Assembly (NCBI GenBank): GCA_021773795.1
Contig: JAJFJT010000012.1
Span: forward strand, 186,001-250,000
Direction of reading: 5' to 3'
Length of the DNA: 64,000 bases
From: Gammaproteobacteria bacterium
Lineage (GTDB): Bacteria; Pseudomonadota; Gammaproteobacteria; HK1
Shown: positions 51,165 through 60,346 of the stretch, piece by piece
Layout: the number at the start of each line of letters is the position of its first letter
Position numbering within the stretch: the stretch's first letter is position 1
Notes under the pieces: generated by a model
What the model saw: only the letters and a program-made list of their open reading frames with translations
What the model was told of the DNA's origin: nothing
The model's database searches: none
Program-made: the position numbers and the translations under genes

Positions 51165-52505
51165 GTGTCTGACTTTTCCAGACATGCCTTGGCCCAGGCC
51201 CTGCTTAGCTTTCCCGCAGCAAAACGCTACTGGGTGGCTTTTAGCGGAGGCGCTGATTCCACGGCCCTGCTGCACGCCTTGAGCCATTGCCGGCCGACGG
51301 GGGTGGAGCTTGGGGCTATCCACGTTCATCACGGGCTTCAAGCTGACGCCGATGGCTGGGCGCGTCACTGTGAGCGATTCTGTGCACAACTTGGCCTGGG
51401 TTGTCGGGTGCTGCGGGTGCGAGTGGTGCGTGAGGGAGCTGAGAGCCTGGAGGCAGTGGCACGACGGGCGCGTTATGGGGCCATGGAAGGCATGGTGGCT
51501 CGTGGTGACCTGCTGCTGGTGGCCCATCATCGCGAGGATCAGGCGGAGACGGTATTACTACAGTTGTTTCGGGGAGCTGGCCCCCGCGGGCTTGCGGCCA
51601 TGCCACGCTGGCGCCCCTTTGGTGGTGGCCACCTGGGTCGCCCACTGCTGGATATGAGCCGTGATAGCGTGAACGCCTATGTAGCTCGCGAGCGGCTGCC
51701 TTGGGTGGAGGACGGCAGTAATCGGGATGCGGCTCACCGACGCAATTTTTTGCGCCATGAGATAGCGCCCCGGTTGCAACGACCTTGGCCAGCACTGGCC
51801 AAGGTATTGGGACGGGTGGCGCATCATCAGGCCGAAGCAGCAGAACTTTTGGCTGATATTGGCCGTGCGGATCTGCTGGAGATGGTGTCGGCTGACACGC
51901 GTAGCTTGTGTTGTGATGCCTTGCGTCGGGTACCGGCATTGCGGCGGGCGAATGCACTGCGCCATTGGCTGCACGACGGGGGGTTTGCGGTCCCTGGCAG
52001 CGTGCAACTGCTGGAAATCGACCACAGCCTGTTGGGGGCCAGAGTGGACCGTATGCCGCTAGTGTGTTGGCCCGGTGTAGAACTGAGACGCTATCGTAGT
52101 CGGCTCTACGTGATGCGGTCGCGCCCCTCACCGCCTGCGGGCGATGCCCGTATAGCCTGGCACCTGGATCCGGATAAGGCACTGAAACTCCCACATGGGA
52201 AACTGCAGGCGCACCAGGCAGTGGGAGAGGGGCTTTGCCTGCCGCCACTGGCCCCGGTGGAAGTGAGCTTTCGGCAGGGTGGTGAGCGTTGTCATCCGGT
52301 GGGTCGAAGCCATAGTCAGCGTTTGAAAAAACTTTTTCAGGAGGCCGGTATTCCGCCCTGGGAGCGTTGCCGAATTCCGCTGATTTATAGCGGGGAGGAA
52401 TTGGCTGCGGTGGCCGGGCTTTGGGTGTGTACGCCCTTTGCCGTGGCGGCCGGAGAGCCTGGCTGGGTGTTGCGTTGGTCCGACAGTGAATCAGCCGTTA
52501 TTTAG
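51165..52505 (+). CDS. tilS: tRNA(Ile)-lysidine synthetase
   Basis: A 446-residue enzyme that modifies C34 of tRNA-Ile(CAU) to lysidine with ATP and lysine. The N-type ATP-pyrophosphatase P-loop is VAFSGGADSTALLHAL, then GAIHVHHGLQADADGWARHCERFC (only partly quoted here: IHVHHGLQADADGW), and VAHHREDQAETVLLQLFRG and RNFLRHEIAPRL are family marks. The C-terminal domain has LKKLFQEAGIPPWERCRIPL. A GTG start at 51165 is used. A 16-codon frame at 51122-51172 ends across this start. The gene end overlaps the convergent vWA-FHA gene by 15 bases. Confidence 0.95.
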   Translation: MSDFSRHALAQALLSFPAAKRYWVAFSGGADSTALLHALSHCRPTGVELGAIHVHHGLQADADGWARHCERFCAQLGLGCRVLRVRVVREGAESLEAVARRARYGAMEGMVARGDLLLVAHHREDQAETVLLQLFRGAGPRGLAAMPRWRPFGGGHLGRPLLDMSRDSVNAYVARERLPWVEDGSNRDAAHRRNFLRHEIAPRLQRPWPALAKVLGRVAHHQAEAAELLADIGRADLLEMVSADTRSLCCDALRRVPALRRANALRHWLHDGGFAVPGSVQLLEIDHSLLGARVDRMPLVCWPGVELRRYRSRLYVMRSRPSPPAGDARIAWHLDPDKALKLPHGKLQAHQAVGEGLCLPPLAPVEVSFRQGGERCHPVGRSHSQRLKKLFQEAGIPPWERCRIPLIYSGEELAAVAGLWVCTPFAVAAGEPGWVLRWSDSESAVI

Positions 52506-54086
52506 CTCGGTTTCGTCTTCGGTATCTGTTGCGGTCTGAATACGTGATGCGGTGCTTTTTACCATCCTCGTCACCTCGTCATCGTGCACTGACACGGTAC
52601 CAAACACCATGCCTACATCGCCTAATTCCAACATATCCCCATCCTTAATAATGGCGGTATCTACGGGCACGCCGTTGACATAGACGCCATTCAGGGAGTT
52701 GAGATCGGTGAGGCGGAAACTGCCTTCCTGCTGACGTCGAATTTCCGCGTGGTGGCGGGAGAGGGAGCTGTCCTCCAGGGTGAGATCATTATCCGAGTGG
52801 CGGCCCATGCGGAAGCAGTCGCCGTCAATCTCCACATGGCGCTCAGTTCCATCCCTGAGTTCCACAAAGGCTTGTACTTTCGGGACGGACTTTGGCTTTG
52901 GTGTTGTCTTTGGGAGAGGGCTGTCAGTACGCCCACGGCCACGTAGAAAAGCGAGTGCACCACCCACCAGTGCAAAGGCCCCCAGCAAGCTGATCCAGAG
53001 CAGAGGATTGATCTCGTCACTTGTCCGAGGTGCCGACATCCGTGTGGGAGCAGGTGGGGGACGGATGGCGACAGGTGTGGGTGCAGGCGTCGCTAACGGA
53101 CCCGGAGCTGCGATTGCCTCCGGCGCTGGTGCCGATATTGCCACTGATACGGGTACTGGCGGCGGTGGTGGTAGATGGACTTTCACGGTGGCCGCATAGC
53201 TGGTCCCGGCGGTATGGGCTACCACGGTGAGCGGGAGCCCGTCTCCAGGGTCGGTGCTGGTGGCCGCCGACAGGTCAAGGAGAATGTGGCCACCCCGTTC
53301 CAGGGTGGCAAAAGGGGCTGCCATGAAGTCGGTTGCCAGATGCAGTTTGGGGTCGGCTGCCAGGAACAGCCCCCCGGTTTCGTCACTGAGTCGACGCAGG
53401 GTCTGCAGCGCAACGGATTGAGATACCGAGCGTGCAAAGCCAAGCCCATAGATGCTTATCTGGTGCTGACGGGCCTTTTCCACAACATCATGGTGAAAAT
53501 AGGCGTGATCCTCCGCCATGCCGTCAGAGAAAATGAAGAGCGCTTTTCGCTGGGCTGGATAGCTGGCCAGAGTGTCCAGTGCCTGCAGGGCGCTACGGTA
53601 AAGCTCGGTGGTACGCCCGCTGGCACGCAGCCCCTGGATGGCCTTGCCCAGTTGTTTCGGGCTGCTCCCCGGTGGGCTGAGGAGGTGGTAGTCGGCATCA
53701 AAGCGGGCGAGGCCGAAGCGTTGGTGTGATTTACCCTGGGCCAACAATTTGCGGATCTGTCCGGCATTTTCGGCTACCACGGACCCACGCCCGGGATCGC
53801 TGGTATCCACCAGAAACAGGATGGCGCTGGTGTCGCCAGGTTGTGGATAGGGGATGAAACGGGGCTTGGGTAGCTGGATCTCTCCCAGACGGGCCTCGAA
53901 GTCCAGCATGGCCTTGGCCTGGCGCAGGCGCAGATCACAGCGGCCTTGTTTCGCATCAAAGGGTGCGCAGTGGAGCAACAGCTCCAGCGCGCTTCCCGGG
54001 GCGATGTGAGTGCGGGCCGGGAGGGCGCCGCTAAACAGCACAAGGGTTAGGAACGCTGAGAGTAGTGTCCTTGTCTTCCGAGGCAT
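52491..54086 (-). CDS. vWA-TM-FHA membrane protein
   Basis: A 531-residue protein with a signal peptide (LLSAFLTLVLFSGALPA), a vWA-type domain at about residues 90-285 (AILFLVDTSDPG as a MIDAS-like start; KALFIFSDGMAED), a Pro/Ala-rich linker, one membrane helix (LLWISLLGAFALVGGALAFL) near 370-390, and a cytoplasmic FHA domain at about 405-500 (FRMGRHSDNDLTLEDSSLSR, then HHAEIRRQQEG and LNSLNGVYVNG). The FHA domain should bind phospho-Thr peptides. The layout, periplasmic vWA and cytoplasmic FHA, fits a signal link. A Ser/Thr kinase lies upstream in the same gene set. ATG 54086 is used. Confidence 0.87.
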   Translation of the reverse strand: MPRKTRTLLSAFLTLVLFSGALPARTHIAPGSALELLLHCAPFDAKQGRCDLRLRQAKAMLDFEARLGEIQLPKPRFIPYPQPGDTSAILFLVDTSDPGRGSVVAENAGQIRKLLAQGKSHQRFGLARFDADYHLLSPPGSSPKQLGKAIQGLRASGRTTELYRSALQALDTLASYPAQRKALFIFSDGMAEDHAYFHHDVVEKARQHQISIYGLGFARSVSQSVALQTLRRLSDETGGLFLAADPKLHLATDFMAAPFATLERGGHILLDLSAATSTDPGDGLPLTVVAHTAGTSYAATVKVHLPPPPPVPVSVAISAPAPEAIAAPGPLATPAPTPVAIRPPPAPTRMSAPRTSDEINPLLWISLLGAFALVGGALAFLRGRGRTDSPLPKTTPKPKSVPKVQAFVELRDGTERHVEIDGDCFRMGRHSDNDLTLEDSSLSRHHAEIRRQQEGSFRLTDLNSLNGVYVNGVPVDTAIIKDGDMLELGDVGMVFGTVSVHDDEVTRMVKSTASRIQTATDTEDETELNNG

Positions 54087-54181
54087 CAAAACGCCTTCCA
54101 TAAGCTTGCTGGGAAGTCCTATCTTAGCATCGAGAGAGGCCCGCCAGAACTGAAGCGCATGCCATGGTCACGGGTGTCGTT

Positions 54182-54973
54182 TCAGGGGCGGTGCAAACGG
54201 TCGAGGCGCAGGCGTTGACGATGATCGAAGAGGCGGCGGGAGCCCATCCATACGGCACCCATGGTGCCCAGCAGGGTGCCGGCAGAGATGAGAAACATAA
54301 TCAGGATTTGGTAGTTTACGGCGTGCACCGGCGAGGCCCCTGCGAGGATTTGGCCGGTCATCATCCCCGGTAGACTGACGACCCCGGCTGCCGCCATGGA
54401 GTTGATGATGGGCATAATGCCGCTGCGGATGCTCTGGCGGCGGATATTGCCGATGGCTTCGTTCCAGTCCTCCCCCAGCATCAGGCGTGCCTCAATCACC
54501 CCACGCCGTTCCCAGGCACCCTCGGTGAGGCGATCGAGCCCCAGGGAGACCCCGGTCATGGTATTGCCCAGCAACATGCCGAGCAAGGGAATGGCGTACT
54601 GGGGGGTGTACCAGGGATCGGGCGCAATGATGACCTGCAGCGCCAGGATGGTGACCGTAAAGGAAGACAGGAACATCGAGGTAGTGCCAATGCCATAACC
54701 CCACCAGCCCTTGAGGCGCCGGTGTTGGCGGGCCAGTACTTCGCGTCCGGCAATGGCCAGCATGAGCAGTGAGAGGAGGCCAATGAACACGGCATTGGTG
54801 CTGGCAAACAGGGCCTTGAGCACGAGGCCGATGAGGAGCAATTGGGCCACCGTACGCACCGCTGCGATAGCGATACTGCGGCTGATGCCGAGGCGAAGGA
54901 GGTGGGCACAGATGCCCGTAAGGAGCACGAGGAATCCGGCAATACCCAGTTCCAGAGGGCCGACGGGGATCAT
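54182..54973 (-). CDS. fetB: ABC transporter permease, FetB family
   Basis: A 263-residue protein with about seven hydrophobic helices. GREVLARQHRRLKGWWGYG, LIPLLGMLLGNTMTGVSLGLDRL (short mark: LGMLLGNTMTGVSLGL), RSGIMPIINSMAAAGVVSLP and GMMTGQILAGASP are FetB (UPF0014) marks. With FetA it forms a putative iron/metal exporter in E. coli. It overlaps fetA by 4 bases. Confidence 0.9.
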   Translation of the reverse strand: MIPVGPLELGIAGFLVLLTGICAHLLRLGISRSIAIAAVRTVAQLLLIGLVLKALFASTNAVFIGLLSLLMLAIAGREVLARQHRRLKGWWGYGIGTTSMFLSSFTVTILALQVIIAPDPWYTPQYAIPLLGMLLGNTMTGVSLGLDRLTEGAWERRGVIEARLMLGEDWNEAIGNIRRQSIRSGIMPIINSMAAAGVVSLPGMMTGQILAGASPVHAVNYQILIMFLISAGTLLGTMGAVWMGSRRLFDHRQRLRLDRLHRP

Positions 54974-55584
54974 TGGCCTGGCTCCTCAATGGCGTGCAGT
55001 TTACCGGCTTCGATACGGTACTGGCGATCACTGACCCGCTGTAGTTGGGCCAAGTCGTGACTCACCCAGATGATCCCGGCACCGGTATCATGGCGGTAGG
55101 CCGCTACCAGCGCTTCAATGCGTTGGGTATTCAGCGCATCGAGGTTGGCGGTGGGTTCATCGAGCAGCAATACCCGGGGCTGGTTATTGGCCAGCAGGCG
55201 AGCCAGGGCAAGGCGTTGGCGCTCGCCGGAGGAAAGTTCGGCTATAGCTTGCTTGAGAATAGAGGGTTCGAGTCCGAGGGCATCTAGCGGCGCCGTTTCC
55301 GGGGTGCGCAGGTGGGCACCCGCAGACTCCTTCCACCAGCGGCTTTCAGGAGGCAGCAGGCCCACCGTTCGACGCCATTCCGGGGCGCTAAAATCGGCGC
55401 GTGGCACCTCGTCCAGCAAGACCTCACCCTCGTGCTCATCCAGATCCACAATAGCGCGCAGCAGCAGGGATTTTCCGCACCCGGAAGCCCCCGTAAGGCC
55501 GATACTCTCGCCGCTTTCCAGTTCGAAGCTCAGCGTCTTCCTGAAGATACAGGGGCGGAGTTGTTCAATCCTCAACAGGGACAT
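54970..55584 (-). CDS. fetA: ABC transporter ATPase, FetA family
   Basis: A 204-residue ATPase with Walker A GLTGASGCGKSLLLRAI, signature LSSGERQRLALARLL and Walker B RVLLLDEPTANLDALN, then the switch His in WVSHD. Its short length and pairing with fetB mark it as FetA. It begins 2 bases after the Ser/Thr kinase gene stop, implying co-transcription with that kinase gene. Confidence 0.9.
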   Translation of the reverse strand: MSLLRIEQLRPCIFRKTLSFELESGESIGLTGASGCGKSLLLRAIVDLDEHEGEVLLDEVPRADFSAPEWRRTVGLLPPESRWWKESAGAHLRTPETAPLDALGLEPSILKQAIAELSSGERQRLALARLLANNQPRVLLLDEPTANLDALNTQRIEALVAAYRHDTGAGIIWVSHDLAQLQRVSDRQYRIEAGKLHAIEEPGQ

Positions 55585-55586
55585 AG

Positions 55587-56882
55587 CTATACGGGATTGA
55601 GGCGGGCAAGGGCGGCAGTGGTGTCGGACAGACGGGCGATGAGGGTGCGCACGAAGACTTTGTGAAAGCGCAACTGGGTACCCTCGGCGGCGCTATCAAT
55701 AGTAGCGGCGTTGACCTGCATCAGCGAGATATCGGTTTTTGCCGCCACCGTTGCACTGCGTCTGGCCTTGCTCAAATAACCCATTTCACCAAAGCAATCA
55801 CCTTCCTGGAGCTGATCCACCTCACGGCCATTTTTTTCGATGCCTACGAGGCCGGCAAGCACGATATAGAAGGAATGATCCGCCTCGCCCTCGCGGATGA
55901 TGGTGCTGCCCACGGGATAGTTGTGCCAGTTACAGGAGCGTGCCAGCTCCCAGATGTCCTGTTCCTCAAAACCCTTGAAGAAGCCAAGATTTTTGATCGA
56001 GCCAAATTTATCCCGTAGCGCGTCCTCGGTCTGAACACCGTCCAGATCCTCATAAAGCAGGGCGAGATCGGCGGCAAGCTCGAGTCCACTGGCATAGCGC
56101 TCGGCTGGGTGCTTTTTGATCATGCGGCTGACCGTATAGGCCAGCCCCTCCGGGAGGTCGTTACGGTATTGGCCTAGCGGTGGCGGCTCTTCGTGGGTGA
56201 TTTTATGGTTGATGGCGTTGAGGTTGCCCGCACGAAAGGGCTGATGTCCACACAGTGCCTGATACATCACCACCCCAAGGGAAAAGATGTCTGTGCTATG
56301 GCTGAGATCGCCCTCGTTGATCTGTTCGGGCGACATGTAGAGCGGGGAGCCGAGAAAGCCGGTGAATTGGGTGTTGGCATTGTCTGTCCGGGTGATCATG
56401 GCAATGCTGAAATCCGCCAGCCGGACGTCCTGTTCCACTGTGAGCAGGATATTGTTGGGCTTGATATCACGATGAATTACACCTTGCCGATGGGCGTAAT
56501 CCAATGCCTTGGCGAGTTTGTAGATAATTCCTACTACCGTTCGCGCTGGCAGCAAGGTATCAGCCGTGCAGTGCTCGCCCAGGGTCTTGGCTGCGGCCAG
56601 ATGTTCCATGACGATGTAACACAGATTCCCCTCCATATCGGCATCGTAGATATGCAGGATATTGGGATGGTCCAGATTTCCTGCCGCATGCGCTTCATTG
56701 AAGAAAAGCTTGCGGAAGCGCTCTCCCTCACGGGTCTGGCCAGTGTGCTGGGGGTGGGCGACCTTGAGCGCTACTTTGCGATCAGAAAAGGGATCGTAGG
56801 CGGAATAGACCACTCCCATGCTACCCCGGCCGAGCTCTTTGGAGAGGGTATATTTGCCTATCTTTTGTGGAATGTCATTCAT
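55587..56882 (-). CDS. Ser/Thr protein kinase with C-terminal cyclic-nucleotide-binding domain
   Basis: A 431-residue protein. The kinase domain covers about residues 10-275: glycine loop LGRGSMGVVYSAYD, Lys in KVALKVAHP, catalytic loop VIHRDIKPNNILL and MSPEQ. The magnesium loop is ADFS rather than DFG, keeping the Asp. The C-terminal part (about 310-420) is a cNMP-binding fold with YPVGSTIIREGEADHSFYIV and DCFGEMGYLSKARRSATV, which fits a phosphate-binding cassette. No membrane helix is seen. ATG 56882 is used (56972 is an upstream alternative). It sits in a set with fetAB and a vWA-FHA gene, so phosphorylation of a protein read by the FHA domain is a fair inference. Confidence 0.9.
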   Translation of the reverse strand: MNDIPQKIGKYTLSKELGRGSMGVVYSAYDPFSDRKVALKVAHPQHTGQTREGERFRKLFFNEAHAAGNLDHPNILHIYDADMEGNLCYIVMEHLAAAKTLGEHCTADTLLPARTVVGIIYKLAKALDYAHRQGVIHRDIKPNNILLTVEQDVRLADFSIAMITRTDNANTQFTGFLGSPLYMSPEQINEGDLSHSTDIFSLGVVMYQALCGHQPFRAGNLNAINHKITHEEPPPLGQYRNDLPEGLAYTVSRMIKKHPAERYASGLELAADLALLYEDLDGVQTEDALRDKFGSIKNLGFFKGFEEQDIWELARSCNWHNYPVGSTIIREGEADHSFYIVLAGLVGIEKNGREVDQLQEGDCFGEMGYLSKARRSATVAAKTDISLMQVNAATIDSAAEGTQLRFHKVFVRTLIARLSDTTAALARLNPV

Positions 56883-56995
56883 GGGAGCGGCGCCATTGTA
56901 GCGGCGACGTAGCCGGAGAATCCACCGGCTTTTCCGATTGTTGGAGAGAGGGAAGGGTGCCCGGGGCGGCATGCCACCCCGGGAAGCGGATCGGG

Positions 56996-57880
56996 CTAGA
57001 TGCGGTCGCCGAGTTCCTTGCGGACTTGGCGAATCAGGTCGTATTGCTCGTCAAAGGCGGGTTCATAGTGGGAAATGGCGGGATCAAAGTGGGCCTGGCC
57101 ACGAGGAAATCCCATAAAGGCCTTTAGCAACCGATATTTAATCTGGTCAGGGAGATCGGAACGAATGGTGACGGGTTCTCCGGGCAAATCGGGTGATTTC
57201 CAGACAATTTTCACATGGTGGGGATTGATAAGTCCCTGTTTTAGCAAGGCCTCAAAGGAGCGGATATTGCTGCCACCACCATCTACCTCACCAAAGTTAA
57301 CTGCGGTGAGGGTGGCGGTATGGCTACCAGTGAAACGCGTGCCAGCCAGACTCTTTTTTGGGTCGATACCCTGGTTTCCCAACTCCCACATGGGAACAAG
57401 GTAGCCGGAGGTAGAGGCTGGATCACTGAAGGCCAGGGTATGTTTTGTCCCGAATTGTCTGGGATGGCGAATCCTCAATGATGAGCGGGCAACGATCACG
57501 CTGTTATAGGTGCTCTTGCCGGTGGACTCGCTTACTCCGCTGACCAGAGGCTCAACCTTCCCTCCGGTTTTTTCATGGGCCATGACATAAGAGAAAGGCC
57601 CAAGAAAAGCTACATCTGTACGCTTGGTCTCAAGTGCGTGCACCGCCTGCGTGTAACTGGTAGCGACATCGGCCTCGATCCGTATACCCACAACTTGTTC
57701 CAGGAAGTCGGACATGGGACGGAAGTTAAAGCGTGCGGCCTGGGCATCTTCTACCGGAGGCAGAAGTACTCTGAGTACTTTAAGGTCGCCTGCGGCGGCT
57801 ACGGGGGCTTGTAGTAGAAAGGCGAGTGCGGTGAGGGTGAACAGTGAGCGGAATGTACTACGAAGTTGACCTATCAGCAT
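56996..57880 (-). CDS. PhnD-like phosphate/phosphonate ABC binding protein
   Basis: A 294-residue protein with a Sec signal (LFTLTALAFLLQAPVAAAG) and a type II binding-protein fold: ARFNFRPMSDFLEQVVGIRI, DVAFLGPFSYVMAHEKTGGK, FSDPASTSGYLVPMWEL and VNFGEVDGGGSNIRSFEALL are PhnD-family marks. No phosphonate permease or ATPase follows. It may bind an oxyanion and serve as a sensor subunit. ATG 57880 with GGAGGAAG before it is chosen. The kinase gene follows after 113 bases on the same strand. Confidence 0.88.
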   Translation of the reverse strand: MLIGQLRSTFRSLFTLTALAFLLQAPVAAAGDLKVLRVLLPPVEDAQAARFNFRPMSDFLEQVVGIRIEADVATSYTQAVHALETKRTDVAFLGPFSYVMAHEKTGGKVEPLVSGVSESTGKSTYNSVIVARSSLRIRHPRQFGTKHTLAFSDPASTSGYLVPMWELGNQGIDPKKSLAGTRFTGSHTATLTAVNFGEVDGGGSNIRSFEALLKQGLINPHHVKIVWKSPDLPGEPVTIRSDLPDQIKYRLLKAFMGFPRGQAHFDPAISHYEPAFDEQYDLIRQVRKELGDRI

Positions 57881-58109
57881 GGTGTCTTCCTCCAGGTAAT
57901 TTTGGAAAACGGATGGCATCCACGTTGCTTTGATTTCTATTTATGCGGATCCTGTCCAGCCGTACTATTTTTTTAAAATCCTTGCTGCGTGATGGATTTG
58001 CATAAAATACTAGGCGGTCGAACCGGGGTTTGTCCAGTTTAAGCCGCTGTGCCGCTCGGCTCCTGCTATGATCCCGGGCGTTTCTCTTGCGATTCCACGA
58101 GTACCAGCA

Positions 58110-59423
58110 ATGACTTCAAGCAGACCCCGGCGGGTAGCCTTTCGTACCTTTGGCTGCCGGCTTAACCAATACGATAGCGAGGCCATGCGTACCCTGTTGG
58201 AGGGTGACGAAGGCTACGAAACGGCGGCACCCGGGGAGACGGCAGATGTATACGTCATCAATACCTGTAGTGTCACCGCACGCGCCGATGCCAGCGCACG
58301 CAAGGCCATTCGGCGTCTGCGCAAGGAATACCCCACGGCCAAACTGGTGGTGGCGGGCTGTTATGCCCAGCGCGCACCTGAAGAGATAGCCCGCCTGTCC
58401 GGGGTGGCGCTGGTGCTGGGAACTCCGGATCGGGCGCGCATTGTAGAGGAGATCACGGCGGCGGAGAGTGAGATACCTCGGATAGCAGTTTCTCCGGTGG
58501 ATGCCGAGAGTGATTTTCTCGATGTGCCGGTGACCGACATGCTTGGGCACACCCGGGCGGTGGTTAAGGTGCAGGATGGCTGCAACCAGGATTGCAGCTA
58601 CTGCATCATTCCCCAGACCCGTGGGCATTCGGTCAGCAGAGAGCCTCAGCAGGTGATCGAGCAGGTGGGTGTTTTAGTGGCTGGTGGTTATCCGGAGGTG
58701 GTGATCTCCGGCGTGCATGTGGGGGATTATGGCCTCGATCTCAAGGATTCGGCCTGGGATTTGCCCCGTTTATTGCGTGCCTTGCTGGCTGTGCCGGGGC
58801 TTGAGCGACTGCGGCTTAGTTCTATAGAACCCGCCAGCATCAACCATGAATTGATCGATCTGATGGCCTCGGATCGTCGCTTTGCACGCCATTTCCATAT
58901 TCCCCTTCAAAGCGGCAGTGATAGCGTGCTGGAGCGCATGGGGCGGTGCTATCGGGCAGCGGATTTCAGCGAGCTGGTGGAGCGTATTGCTGCGACTATC
59001 CCGGATTGTGGTATCGGCAGTGATTTGATCTGCGGTTTTCCCGGTGAGACGGAGGATGATTTTGAGCAGACTCTGGAACGTCTACGAGCCACACCGCTGT
59101 CCTATTTGCATGCCTTTCCCTATTCGATTCGGCCCGGTTCCCCGGCTGAGGCCTTCGGGGATCAGGTGCCGGGGGATATCAAAAAGCAGCGGGTACGCAT
59201 GGCCAAACGCCTGGTCAGCGAAAAGAATGAGCGTTTCCGGCGCGCCCAGGTGGGCCAACGTCTGCGTGTGCTGTTTGAGCAGGTAAAGGGCAAAGGCCCC
59301 AGCGCCGGCTGGTCTGATAACTACCTGCGGGTGGAGCTGCCCGGAGAGACGGGGATCACTGGCATGAAGGAAGTGGAAATTACCGGTTTGAGTATCTCCG
59401 GCCTTACTGCAATAGTCTGCTAG
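58110..59423 (+). CDS. mtaB: tRNA N6-threonylcarbamoyladenosine methylthiotransferase MtaB
   Basis: A 437-residue radical-SAM enzyme that adds a methylthio group to t6A37 of tRNA. The N-terminal cluster Cys begins in FRTFGCRLNQYDSEAM with further Cys in INTCSV and VAGCYAQ. The SAM cluster is CNQDCSYCIIP. DYGLDLKDSAWDLPRLLRAL and LRLSSIEPASI follow, then a TRAM-like end. The ATG at 58110 follows the GTACCAGCA stretch; an in-frame ATG at 58068 would add 14 residues. It stands alone. Confidence 0.93.
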   Translation: MTSSRPRRVAFRTFGCRLNQYDSEAMRTLLEGDEGYETAAPGETADVYVINTCSVTARADASARKAIRRLRKEYPTAKLVVAGCYAQRAPEEIARLSGVALVLGTPDRARIVEEITAAESEIPRIAVSPVDAESDFLDVPVTDMLGHTRAVVKVQDGCNQDCSYCIIPQTRGHSVSREPQQVIEQVGVLVAGGYPEVVISGVHVGDYGLDLKDSAWDLPRLLRALLAVPGLERLRLSSIEPASINHELIDLMASDRRFARHFHIPLQSGSDSVLERMGRCYRAADFSELVERIAATIPDCGIGSDLICGFPGETEDDFEQTLERLRATPLSYLHAFPYSIRPGSPAEAFGDQVPGDIKKQRVRMAKRLVSEKNERFRRAQVGQRLRVLFEQVKGKGPSAGWSDNYLRVELPGETGITGMKEVEITGLSISGLTAIVC

Positions 59424-59456
59424 GAGCAGCAGAGCAGTCCTAAGTCTGACAGACTC

Positions 59457-60146
59457 CTAGCCACACTTTGAATCCCCGCAATTCAGGCAGGTCATGCAGC
59501 CGTCCATCTGGACCACCGCCTTGGTGCTGCACTTGGCGCAGAGTGTTGCGGCATCAGGAAAGCCATTTTCCCCGTTACCACAATCTTTTGCCTGCGCCTG
59601 GTGTTCTTCAAATTCCTTTTTCTTCTGGTCTACCAGCTTCTGCTGATGCTCGTCGAGGCTAGCGGGTTCAAGCATGCCGATCATGCGCATATGGGCTTCA
59701 ATAGCATCCCCGATCTCGGCCACCAGCGAGGGCATGTAGTGGCCGCCTTTTTTAAAGTAACCACCGCGGGGATCAAAGACCGAGTGTAATTCCTCCACCA
59801 GGAAGGTGACGTCCCCACCCTTGCGGAAGACCGCGGAGATAATGCGGGTGAGGGCGACAATCCATTGAAAATGCTCCATATTCTTGGAGTTGATGAAGAT
59901 CTCAAAGGGTCGCCGTTGCTCATGCTCGGTGCCCGGATTGAGCACGATATCGTTGATGGTGACATACAGCGCATGTTCTGAGAGCGGGGTCTTCACCTTG
60001 TAGGTGGAGCCGATAAGCATCTCCGGACGCTGTAGCTTCTCGTGCATCTGAATGACGTCGGCGGATGGCTTGGCTGCTGGCGGCGCGGCCTCTTCGGCAC
60101 TCTTGACGCTGTATTTAACGATGGGTTTTTCTATTTTGATTGCCAC
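59457..60146 (-). CDS. nrdJb: Class II ribonucleotide reductase small part (NrdJb-like)
   Basis: A 229-residue protein. The N-terminal MAIKIEKPIVKYSV start and the TSCPD-like domain (RRPFEIFINSKNMEHFQWIV, RIISAVFRKGG) fit NrdJb of the Pseudomonas type. The C-terminal cysteines CAKC and CMTCLNCGDSKCG are the redox/zinc site that regenerates the active site of the reductase. It lies 200 bases downstream of nrdJa, with a family A repeat between them. Its length agrees with the family in which the reductase is split into two chains. Confidence 0.93.
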   Translation of the reverse strand: MAIKIEKPIVKYSVKSAEEAAPPAAKPSADVIQMHEKLQRPEMLIGSTYKVKTPLSEHALYVTINDIVLNPGTEHEQRRPFEIFINSKNMEHFQWIVALTRIISAVFRKGGDVTFLVEELHSVFDPRGGYFKKGGHYMPSLVAEIGDAIEAHMRMIGMLEPASLDEHQQKLVDQKKKEFEEHQAQAKDCGNGENGFPDAATLCAKCSTKAVVQMDGCMTCLNCGDSKCG

Positions 60147-60212
60147 TGGGTTAGCTCCCTTTGGGGCGAAACTATTTGTTAGCTGCGAATCGGTGTGTTC
60201 CCGAAGTTATTC

Positions 60213-60338
60213 GTTGAAAAATTATCAGGCGAGTGCAAGACAAGGCAAAAATTGGCGAGAAAGCGGAGCTTACAAATAGTAAGTGAGCAATTTGAGCCAA
60301 TTTTTAACGCCGTATTGTGCCGCATGAGGATTTTTCCT
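60213..60338. repeat. Dispersed repeat family A, copy 3 (about 126 bp)
   Basis: Arms GAAAAATTATCAGGCG and CGCATGAGGATTTTTCC surround the core GTGCAAGACAAGGC ... AACGCCGTATTG, nearly the same as in copy 2. It fills most of the 200-base gap between nrdJa and nrdJb, so it is transcribed within the reductase operon unless it ends transcription. Confidence 0.75.
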
Positions 60339-60346
60339 TCGCTTTA

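Noticed and set aside
51122-51172. 16-codon frame overlapping the tilS start
   Set aside because: Could be a leader peptide, but it has no ribosome site or attenuator-like structure that I can see; too short to support.
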